Origin: Niastella sp.
Lineage (GTDB): Bacteria > Bacteroidota > Bacteroidia > Chitinophagales > Chitinophagaceae
Assembly: GCA_021154515.1 (NCBI GenBank)
Contig: JAJKIL010000371.1
Location: 1-6,437, forward strand
Length of the DNA: 6,437 nt
Reading direction: 5' to 3'
Numbering within the stretch: the stretch's first letter is position 1; each line of letters starts with the position of its first letter. Of the stretch, positions 1 through 5,209 are shown in pieces. The notes beneath the pieces are model-generated. The model saw only the letters and a program-made list of their open reading frames with translations, did no database searches and was not told the origin of the DNA. The position numbers were made by a program, and so were the translations under genes.

Positions 1-2
1 GT

Positions 3-1571
3 ATACAGCGGCATGAAAATGGACACGCAGCAATGGCCGTCGACGCCTGCCTGTTTTTCATAGAACTGCAAAACACATTTGGCATTCGTTCATTTACCCT
101 GGCGCATTATATTGAAGAGATGCTGCACACCTTATATGCCGATGCTTATTTGTATACACGTGGCCGATATACGGCTGCTCAACTGGCGGCAGCGGATTAC
201 CAAACGGTAGAGCATCAAATGGATGGCCATCCCTGGGTGATCGTAAACAAAAGCCGGCTGGGTTTTAATTATAATGAGTATACCCAATACGCCCCGGAAG
301 CCGATCAGCCTGTTCAACTCAACTGGATTGCCGTGCATAAAAGCCGTGCCAAATTCCGCAGTCTGGACCACATAGCGGAACAAGCGTTCTTTGAACAGGA
401 GCTGGGTATCGCAACCGTTAACTCATTTAAAAAGATCATTACTGATCAGGGTCTCGATGTGGCTGATTATACATTCATCCCGGTTCATCCCTGGCAATGG
501 AACAATAAACTGCTGGTGCAATATGCAACAGATATTGCCAACAAGCTGTTGATCCCATTAGGCACGAGTGAAGACATCTACTCTCCGCAACAAAGCATCC
601 GTACATTTTATAATACCAGTCAGCCGGAGAAGCATTATGTAAAAACAGCCATTTCAATTTTAAGTACGGGCAACATCAGGGGACTCTCGCTCAAACAAAT
701 GGCTATTGCGCCCCGCGTAACAAGCTGGGTAATGGATATGTTGCAGCAGGATGCATATTTACAAAGCCTCGGATTGGTATTGTTAGGTGAAGTGGCTACG
801 GTGAGTTATATCCATCCATATTATCACTCTATCGTTGATCCGCCTTACCAGTACAAAGAATTCCTGGGGGTGTTATGGCGGGAAAGCGCAACGAAATATT
901 TGCAACCAGGCGAACGCATCATTACTATGGCGTCGTTGTTGTATGTTGATGAGGCCGGTCATTCAATGATAGGTGAACTGATAAAACGGAGTGGCCTTAC
1001 TACAGCCGAATGGCTATTGGCTTATTTACAGGCTTACCTGAAACCGCTGTTGCAGATCTACTACCAACACTCCCTTTGCGTAACACCCCATGGCGAAAAC
1101 ATTATCCTGGTGTTGAAAGAGGAGGCGCCGGTGCGCATCATCATCAAGGATTTTGTGGATGACATTGTATTGACAGAAGAAGCTAAAGAAAAGCTACCTA
1201 AAGACCTCGCAGAAGGCATGATCGCTTCTTCCAATAAAGACAATGTACCGTTGTTTATTCTGCTGGGCGTTTTTGACGCATTTTTCCGGTACTTAAGTAA
1301 TGTGCTGCATACCTATGACGGGTATACGGAAACCGAATTCTGGCAACAGGTATGCGAGGTGGTCCTTGAGTACCAGGAAGCGCATCCGGCACTGGCGAAT
1401 ACATTCGAAAAATACAACCTGTTTGTGCCGGCCTTCAAACGATTTTACATCAACAGCGTGCGGCTGCTGGGTAATGCGTATGAAGAAAAGACCAGTTTTG
1501 CCATTCCACGCAAAGGCGGCACGTTACAAAATCCACTGACAGCTATTAAACAACCTGCCCTTCCTTTATAA
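3..1571 (+). CDS. IucA/IucC-family NIS siderophore synthetase, 5'-truncated by window edge
   Basis: Cytoplasmic ATP-dependent synthetase of NRPS-independent siderophore assembly. The family adenylates a carboxylate (typically citrate or a citryl/succinyl intermediate) and condenses it with an amine or alcohol. The frame is open from base 3 with no stop before the first ATG at 33, and the codons before it read as protein (IQRHENGHAA). The true start is therefore outside the window, and ATG 33 is only an internal Met. About 522 residues are visible against roughly 580-620 for the family, so some 70-100 N-terminal residues are missing. Counting from Met33: GHP at 65-67 followed by NKSRLGF, VHPWQW at 151-156, the nucleotide-binding SIRT at 188-191 with K204, NIRG at 214-217, TPHGEN at 351-356, and IIIKDF at 369-374. 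The C-terminal part matches the FhuF-like domain usually fused to this family. All expected ATP- and substrate-binding motifs are present, so it looks functional. Family assignment is very secure. Subtype (A, B or C) and substrates cannot be read from sequence alone. Confidence 0.95.
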   Translation: MQRHENGHAAMAVDACLFFIELQNTFGIRSFTLAHYIEEMLHTLYADAYLYTRGRYTAAQLAAADYQTVEHQMDGHPWVIVNKSRLGFNYNEYTQYAPEADQPVQLNWIAVHKSRAKFRSLDHIAEQAFFEQELGIATVNSFKKIITDQGLDVADYTFIPVHPWQWNNKLLVQYATDIANKLLIPLGTSEDIYSPQQSIRTFYNTSQPEKHYVKTAISILSTGNIRGLSLKQMAIAPRVTSWVMDMLQQDAYLQSLGLVLLGEVATVSYIHPYYHSIVDPPYQYKEFLGVLWRESATKYLQPGERIITMASLLYVDEAGHSMIGELIKRSGLTTAEWLLAYLQAYLKPLLQIYYQHSLCVTPHGENIILVLKEEAPVRIIIKDFVDDIVLTEEAKEKLPKDLAEGMIASSNKDNVPLFILLGVFDAFFRYLSNVLHTYDGYTETEFWQQVCEVVLEYQEAHPALANTFEKYNLFVPAFKRFYINSVRLLGNAYEEKTSFAIPRKGGTLQNPLTAIKQPALPL

Positions 1572-1573
1572 TT

Positions 1574-2959
1574 ATGAAACAAAAAATTGAGCTGTTGAAA
1601 CTGGCGCTGGCGGGTAAAGAAAAACAATTTACCTCGGGCAGTATTAACCGGGCCATTGTTTTGCTGGCCGTGCCCATGGTGCTGGAGCTGGTGATGGAAT
1701 CGTTGTTTGTTTGCGCCAACCTGTTCTTCATCAGCAGACTTGGCGCCAATGCCATTTCCATTGCCGGCACTACGGAGTCGGTGATCAGTGTTGCCTATTC
1801 AGTTTCCATCGGGTTGAGTGTTTCGGCATCATCCCTCATTTCCCGGCGCATTGGTGAGCAAAAACCAAAAACCGCTGGGATAACAGCCATGCAGGTGATC
1901 TATATCGGCCTGGGTATTTCATTGGTCATAAGCATAACTACGTGTGTGTGCTACCAGCAAATAGTAAGCTGGATGGGTTTGTCTGCCGGATCCATCAATG
2001 AAGGCAAACTGTTTTGCCAAATTATGTTTGGCAGTACGTTGTTCATCATTATGCGGATCACCATCAATGGGATCTTCCGGGGATCGGGTGATGCGGCCCT
2101 GGCCATGCGCACGCTCTGGCTTTCGAACGGACTTAATATTTTATTGTGCCCGGTATTTATCTTCGGCTGGGGACCTGTACCGGCCATGGGTTTAACAGGC
2201 GCCGCTATTGCAACGGCACTCGCCCGGATTGCCGGTGTGGGGTATCAATCGTGGTACCTGTTGCGTGGCAAAACTATCATCACCATTGGTAAAGCGCAGT
2301 TGTTACTGGTTCCTGCTATTATGAGGAAAATTATAAAGCAGGCCACCGGCGGTACGTTGCAATATATGATCCCGGCTTCCAGCTGGTTGCTCATGATAAA
2401 GATCGTGTCGCATTTTGGCGCTCATGCGCTGGCAGGTTATATCATTGCGCAACGCGTGGCATCGGTAGCCACCATGCCTGCCTGGGGCATTGGAAATGCC
2501 GCCGGCGTACTGACCGGGCAAAACCTGGGCGCCAAACAACCCGAACGCGCGGTGCAAACAGTCTGGAAAGCCGGTTCAATAAACATGTGCTTTCTGATCG
2601 TAGTGGCTATAGCCTGGTTCTTTGCAGCCCGGCCTGTCGTCAGCCTGTTCTCCGAGGAACCGGAAGTGATTGGCTACAGCATTCTGTACATCCGGTTCAT
2701 CTCCCTGGCTTATATCCTGCTGGGCTATACGATGGTGATCGCCCGCTCCCTGAATGCAGCCGGCGATATCAGACAGGTATCGGTGTTATATATTCTCATG
2801 TTCTATCTCACGCAATTACCTCTGGCCTGGCTGCTGGGCATTGTGCTTAACTGGGGTCCAAAGGGAATTTTTATGGCCATTCTTGTTAGCGAACTGGTAC
2901 TCGCTGTTTCATGTATTGTGGTTTTTAAGAAAGGAAGATGGCAGCGGATTAAAGTGTGA
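1574..2959 (+). CDS. MATE-family efflux transporter, probable siderophore exporter
   Basis: Inner-membrane, cation-driven exporter of the MATE (NorM/DinF-like) family. The protein has 461 residues, the normal family length, and is built of about 12 hydrophobic segments in two halves. The first helix begins near residue 27 (INRAIVLLAVPMVLEL). Recognisable elements are SRRIGEQKPKTA at 90-101, GIFRGSGDA at 166-174 and, in the second half, GQNLGAKQPERA at 314-325, the symmetry-related counterpart of the 90-101 loop. The C-terminus is basic (KKGRWQRIKV). The start at 1574 lies 2 bp after the synthetase stop with no intervening promoter, which implies co-transcription and probably translational coupling; no Shine-Dalgarno sequence is visible. 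Because it sits directly behind an NIS synthetase, export of the finished siderophore or an intermediate is the natural inference. MATE proteins are broad-specificity, however, and nothing in the sequence fixes the substrate. Confidence 0.93.
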   Translation: MKQKIELLKLALAGKEKQFTSGSINRAIVLLAVPMVLELVMESLFVCANLFFISRLGANAISIAGTTESVISVAYSVSIGLSVSASSLISRRIGEQKPKTAGITAMQVIYIGLGISLVISITTCVCYQQIVSWMGLSAGSINEGKLFCQIMFGSTLFIIMRITINGIFRGSGDAALAMRTLWLSNGLNILLCPVFIFGWGPVPAMGLTGAAIATALARIAGVGYQSWYLLRGKTIITIGKAQLLLVPAIMRKIIKQATGGTLQYMIPASSWLLMIKIVSHFGAHALAGYIIAQRVASVATMPAWGIGNAAGVLTGQNLGAKQPERAVQTVWKAGSINMCFLIVVAIAWFFAARPVVSLFSEEPEVIGYSILYIRFISLAYILLGYTMVIARSLNAAGDIRQVSVLYILMFYLTQLPLAWLLGIVLNWGPKGIFMAILVSELVLAVSCIVVFKKGRWQRIKV

Positions 2960-2960
2960 A

Positions 2961-3045
2961 GCAAGGCAAACGGCAGACGGCAGAAGGCAGACATAGTTCT
3001 TCGTTTTCAGTTTTTCTGCCGTTTGCCGTCTGCCTTCTGCCTTGC
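2961..3045. repeat. Inverted arrays of GGCARAM heptamers forming a 30-bp stem with 25-nt loop
   Basis: The left arm (2961-2990) and right arm (3016-3045) are reverse complements at 26 of 30 positions, separated by a 25-nt T-rich loop. Each arm is itself a short tandem array. After a shared GCAA end, the left arm holds four 7-bp units at 2965-2992: GGCAAAC, GGCAGAC, GGCAGAA, GGCAGAC. On the other strand the right arm, read from 3041 down to 3014, holds GGCAGAA, GGCAGAC, GGCAAAC, GGCAGAA. The left arm starts one base after the MATE stop codon, and the right arm ends 53 bases before the carrier-protein ATG. There is no T-run after the stem, so it is not a standard intrinsic terminator. It may act as an mRNA 3'-end stabiliser or attenuator, or it may be a mobile or REP-like repeat. 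The structure is directly visible; the role is unknown. Confidence 0.9.
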
Positions 3046-3076
3046 AATTACAGAAAACGAATTCTACACTAATAAA

Positions 3077-3098
3077 CATTAACAACAAACTAAACAAC
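3077..3098 (+). promoter_or_regulatory. A-rich translation leader of the carrier-protein gene
   Basis: The stretch before ATG 3099 is A-rich, contains CATTAACA (3077-3084) and has no Shine-Dalgarno match. The same octamer occurs at 3341-3348 ahead of the ligase ATG at 3357. A-rich leaders without a Shine-Dalgarno sequence are normal in Bacteroidota. The leader supports ATG 3099 as the start instead of the in-frame non-ATG codons further upstream, which lie inside the stem-loop. No TAnnTTTG-type promoter is visible between the stem-loop and the start, so this gene is probably read through from upstream. Confidence 0.35.
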
Positions 3099-3332
3099 AT
3101 GCATCTACAAGAAGTAATCGCCAACGCCTTTGGCATTCCTGCAAACGACATTACCGACGAACTGGAATACCAAAGCATTCCCGAATGGGATTCCGTATCG
3201 CACCTGGTGCTGGTAACAGAACTGGAAGCAGCTTATGGCATCACCATCGAAATGGAAGATGTGTTGACCATGGGCAGCGTTGCCAAAATAAAAGAGTTGC
3301 TTAAGAAATACCATGTAGAACAGGTTTCCTGA
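3099..3332 (+). CDS. Acyl/aryl carrier protein (phosphopantetheine-binding)
   Basis: A free-standing carrier protein of 77 residues, the usual size for stand-alone ACPs. It is acidic and predicted helical. The phosphopantetheine attachment site is EWDSVSHLVLV, with the modified serine at S32 (D31-S32), followed by TELEAAYGITIEMED, the typical helix II/III region, and the closing helix VAKIKELLKKY. A holo-ACP synthase-type phosphopantetheinyl transferase encoded elsewhere would activate it. It lies 24 bp upstream of an AMP-forming ligase in the same direction, so the likely role is to receive the acyl or aryl group that ligase activates, as DltC does from DltA or AsbD from AsbC. The frame is open further upstream to about 3042, but only through the repeat arm and without an ATG, so 3099 is chosen. 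It is probably not the fatty-acid-synthesis ACP: it lacks the DSL signature of AcpP and its context is a siderophore operon. Confidence 0.92.
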   Translation: MHLQEVIANAFGIPANDITDELEYQSIPEWDSVSHLVLVTELEAAYGITIEMEDVLTMGSVAKIKELLKKYHVEQVS

Positions 3333-3356
3333 TCCTTTACCATTAACATTAATGCC

Positions 3357-4730
3357 ATGTCATTATACGAACACATCCAACAAAACAAGGACCTGTTTTT
3401 CATCGATGCACAAACCGGGTACGCCGTTCCGGTGCGCGCCTTTCACCAATCCCTGCCGATCGACAACCGGCAGGGACTGGTTTTTATTTACAGCGATAAC
3501 GGCATCGGGTCAATAGAAGTGCTGTTGAATTTCCTGAACAGCCAATTCACCGTAGTATTGTTAAGCACCCAATTGCATCCATCGTTCAAACAAAACCTGG
3601 AAGCCCTGTATACCCCCTACTACATTTTTGATCCCGGGCGGGTGGCGGCCTTTGGTTACAACATCGTTGCCGCCTCTGACAGTATTCAATTACTAATGAG
3701 AAAAGTTCCGGCGGAGTACCTCATTCATTCCAGGATAAAATTATTGCTGAGCACTTCCGGCAGTACGGGTTCGCCCAAATTTGTAAAACTCTCCAACGAC
3801 AACCTGGTACAGAATGCCTGGTCCATTCTCGATTACATGCCCATTAAAAAAACGGATGTAGTGCCGCTGAATGTTCCCATTGTATTTGTATTTGGGTTAT
3901 CCATCTTCACTACCAATTGCATGGCCGCAGGCGCCATTCTTTGTACGAATAAAGATATTCTGCAACCTGATTTCTGGACCGACTTTACCAAATACAATTG
4001 CAGCACCATTGGCGGCGTACCCTATGTATATGAAATGCTGCAACGGATCGGGTTTTTTAAAAAAGATCATCCCGGGCTGCGGTATATGACGCAAACCGGC
4101 GGCATCCTTAACCAGGCATTGCGGCAGGAGATCGTGCGATACGTTACCACTTACAACAAACAATTTATGGTGCAATACGGACAAACCGAAGCAGCGGGCC
4201 GCATGGCCTGGCTGCCCCAGGATCAGCTGTTGACAAAAGCCGCTTCCATTGGCCGGCCTATTAAAAACGGGCGGTTCGAGATAGATGCGGAAACCAGTGA
4301 ACTGATCTATTATGGACCCAATGTATTTGGCGGCTATGCCAATAGTCCGGCCGATTTAAGCAGCTGGAACGAAACGGATAAACTGTATACCGGCGATGTG
4401 GCCCGCCAGGATGAGGAAGGCTATTATTATATAACAGGGAGAATCAAACGCATCATAAAATTATTCGGCAGCCGCCTCAACCTCGACGAAGTGGAACTGA
4501 TCCTGAAGAATGCGCTTGGTGGTCAAACTGTGGTATGCACCGGCATTAACGACAAATACCTGCTGGTGTCGCACGTAAATGACCAGCTGGAAGCCGAGCC
4601 CATCAAACAGATCTTAAAAGAAAAGCTGAACATTCATCCCACGGTTGTTCAGGTAAAATTCCTACCCACAATGCCATTGACACCGAATGGGAAGATTGAT
4701 TATCCGGCTTTGATGCTGAATATTGTCTGA
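3357..4730 (+). CDS. AMP-forming acid ligase (ANL superfamily), probable carrier-protein loading enzyme
   Basis: A cytoplasmic adenylating enzyme that makes an acyl- or aryl-AMP from a carboxylic acid and ATP and transfers the group to a thiol, here probably the adjacent carrier protein. At 457 residues it is shorter than most acyl-CoA synthetases and nearer to compact stand-alone adenylation enzymes; the trimming is in the N-terminal subdomain. All core motifs are present: A3 phosphate loop STSGSTGSPK at 132-141, A5 YGQTEAAGR at 274-282, A7 YTGD at 344-347, A8 hinge GRIKRIIKLFGSRLNL at 361-376, and A10 TPNGKIDY at 442-449 with the catalytic lysine K446. It therefore looks active. ATG 3357 is used; the ATG at 3352 is out of frame. 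The pocket region (VPIVFVFGLS, 173-182) resembles general acyl-acid ligases and does not identify the acid. Candidates are a dihydroxybenzoate as in AsbC, a fatty acid, or an amino acid. Family certain, carrier loading likely, substrate unknown. Confidence 0.92.
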   Translation: MSLYEHIQQNKDLFFIDAQTGYAVPVRAFHQSLPIDNRQGLVFIYSDNGIGSIEVLLNFLNSQFTVVLLSTQLHPSFKQNLEALYTPYYIFDPGRVAAFGYNIVAASDSIQLLMRKVPAEYLIHSRIKLLLSTSGSTGSPKFVKLSNDNLVQNAWSILDYMPIKKTDVVPLNVPIVFVFGLSIFTTNCMAAGAILCTNKDILQPDFWTDFTKYNCSTIGGVPYVYEMLQRIGFFKKDHPGLRYMTQTGGILNQALRQEIVRYVTTYNKQFMVQYGQTEAAGRMAWLPQDQLLTKAASIGRPIKNGRFEIDAETSELIYYGPNVFGGYANSPADLSSWNETDKLYTGDVARQDEEGYYYITGRIKRIIKLFGSRLNLDEVELILKNALGGQTVVCTGINDKYLLVSHVNDQLEAEPIKQILKEKLNIHPTVVQVKFLPTMPLTPNGKIDYPALMLNIV

Positions 4731-4732
4731 AC

Positions 4733-4768
4733 TGGGATGGAATGGATGAATGGGATGTTTGGGATACC
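4733..4768 (+). repeat. Degenerate 9-bp tandem repeat after the ligase stop
   Basis: Four consecutive 9-bp units begin 2 bp after the ligase stop: TGGGATGGA, ATGGATGAA, TGGGATGTT, TGGGATACC. Three of the four begin with TGGGAT; the second is more diverged. The unit length is a multiple of three, but the ligase frame has already stopped, so this is not a coding repeat of that gene. The repeat is visible directly; its function, if any, is unknown. Confidence 0.6.
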
Positions 4769-4860
4769 CTCCCACCCACACTACCGAATACACGCAGCTT
4801 CCCGAAGCCATCGCACCCATTGTATTACAGGAAATTACCAACTGGCTGAAAGCAATTTAA
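4750..4860 (+). pseudogene. Probable C-terminal remnant of a lost gene (36-codon frame)
   Basis: A short frame ending in TAA at 4858-4860 opens at ATG 4750, inside the 9-bp repeat. After the repeat-derived residues (to about 4768) it reads like a genuine protein C-terminus, with TEYTQLPEAIAPIVLQEI (4783-4836) followed by TNWLKAI. This is an amphipathic closing helix of the kind seen at the end of alpha/beta hydrolases and similar enzymes. A stop at 4747-4749 closes the frame upstream and there is no room for a domain. The frame is not that of the ligase, which ends normally just past its A10 motif, so this is not a frameshifted extension. The best reading is the tail of a gene, perhaps a thioesterase or hydrolase of the same operon, whose front part was deleted. 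The protein-like character is my judgement, and the family assignment is a guess. Confidence 0.35.
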
Positions 4861-4885
4861 CGCCGAGAGCTAAACGCGTAATCTG

Positions 4886-4933
4886 AACGCTTAATGCAAT
4901 GCGTCTTTTTCAAGTGTATTTGCTTTAAGCGTT
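4886..4933 (+). terminator. Candidate transcription-ending stem-loop after the operon
   Basis: The left arm AACGCTTAATGCAA (4886-4899) pairs with TTGCTTTAAGCGTT (4920-4933) at 13 of 14 positions across a 20-nt loop, and two further T follow directly. A related 9-mer, AACGCGTAA, lies 13 bp upstream at 4873-4881 and differs from the arm core AACGCTTAA by one base. The position, about 155 bp after the ligase stop, suits an operon terminator. The T-run is short and the loop long, so a regulatory or repeat origin is equally possible. Confidence 0.35.
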
Positions 4934-4990
4934 TTGCCCGTCCGAATGGATTCATCCTGGCGGACGTTCGGGGTTCAGCATTCTAACTCC

Positions 4991-5173
4991 TTATGCAGCA
5001 ATTACCGGGGGGTAATTGTCTCCCATGAGAACACTACCTTCTTCCACTGCAACCTTCTTATTTTGACAAGATTGGGCAAATCCGCCTTGAAACTTCCGCA
5101 ATATCCTCGTGTCTTTAATCCATTCCCCCTGCAAATGATCCAGGTATTTGGTATGCGATAGCTGCTGATCCAT
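4991..5173 (-). CDS. Possible small protein of 60 residues, function unknown
   Basis: A complete reverse-strand frame from ATG at 5173 to TAA at 4991, with an in-frame stop 9 bases upstream of the ATG, so the start is fixed. The product is polar and mostly helical-looking (MDQQLSHTKYLDHLQGEW..., then ILRKFQGGFAQSCQNKKVAV..., ending MGDNYPPVIAA). It has no signal peptide, membrane segment or motif I recognise. Codon choice looks ordinary for the neighbouring genes. An AGAGG stretch lies only 2 bases before the ATG, too close to be a good ribosome site, and a TAATTTTG element lies 23 bases upstream. It would be divergent from the susC-like gene. It may equally be a chance frame or the relic of a gene in a decayed region. 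The overlapping plus-strand frame at 4934-5161 looks less protein-like. Confidence 0.3.
   Translation of the reverse strand: MDQQLSHTKYLDHLQGEWIKDTRILRKFQGGFAQSCQNKKVAVEEGSVLMGDNYPPVIAA
4999..5018. repeat. Perfect 8-bp dyad CAATTACC / GGTAATTG with GGGG centre
   Basis: The arms 4999-5006 and 5011-5018 are exact reverse complements around four G, making a run of six G at 5007-5012. It could be a regulator-binding operator or a small RNA hairpin. It overlaps the last codons of the possible reverse-strand small gene and lies about 190 bp before the susC-like start, far for a repressor site on that gene. A chance 8-bp dyad in a region of this size is not very improbable. Confidence 0.4.
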
Positions 5174-5196
5174 GCCCTCTTATTTATTGTTCACAT

Positions 5197-5204
5197 CAAA
5201 ATTA
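5197..5204 (-). promoter_or_regulatory. Possible Bacteroidota -7 element (TAATTTTG), reverse strand
   Basis: On the minus strand, TAATTTTG matches the Bacteroidota -7 consensus TAnnTTTG exactly. A TTTG that could serve as the -33 element lies 16 bases upstream (about 5221-5224), shorter than the usual 19-21 spacing. It points at the 60-codon reverse frame, giving a leader of about 17 bases, and it overlaps the leader of the susC-like gene. Exact matches to such a short motif occur by chance, so this is weak. Confidence 0.25.
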
Positions 5205-5209
5205 CCAGC

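Larger units (their letters stand above)
4861..5209. other. Intergenic region between siderophore-type operon and susC-like gene
   Basis: These 349 bases hold no secure protein gene. They contain an imperfect 14-bp stem-loop (4886-4933), a perfect 8-bp dyad around GGGG (4999-5018), and a 60-codon reverse-strand frame (4991-5173) with a possible promoter at 5197-5204. I see no tRNA, CRISPR array or clear plus-strand TAnnTTTG promoter. The region is the likely boundary between two transcription units. Confidence 0.6.

Noticed and set aside
33..35. ATG 33 as the true start of the synthetase
   Set aside because: The frame is open to the window edge with protein-like codons before it, and the family needs about 70-100 more N-terminal residues.
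132..383. Minus-strand frame inside the synthetase gene (and similar antisense frames elsewhere)
   Set aside because: It lies fully antisense to a strongly supported gene and shows no recognisable motif. It is a by-product of the coding strand's codon use.
2754..2996. 80-codon plus-strand frame overlapping the MATE 3' end
   Set aside because: It is a shadow of the MATE gene, and its RQTADGRRQT end is simply the heptamer repeat translated.
2961..3045. Heptamer stem-loop as an intrinsic terminator or CRISPR
   Set aside because: There is no T-run after the stem. The units are contiguous 7-mers without spacers, so it is neither a typical terminator nor a CRISPR array.
3042..3098. Longer carrier-protein start reaching back to about 3042
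   Set aside because: It would use a non-ATG codon inside the repeat arm and add a low-complexity Asn-rich tail. ATG 3099 gives a normal 77-residue carrier protein.
4728..4860. Frameshift joining the ligase to the downstream 36-codon frame
   Set aside because: The ligase ends normally just after its A10 motif, and the downstream frame is separated by its own stop (4747-4749) and a repeat.
4934..5161. 75-codon plus-strand frame
   Set aside because: Its composition looks random (many Cys, Phe and Ser with no pattern), it overlaps the more protein-like reverse frame, and there is no supporting start signal.
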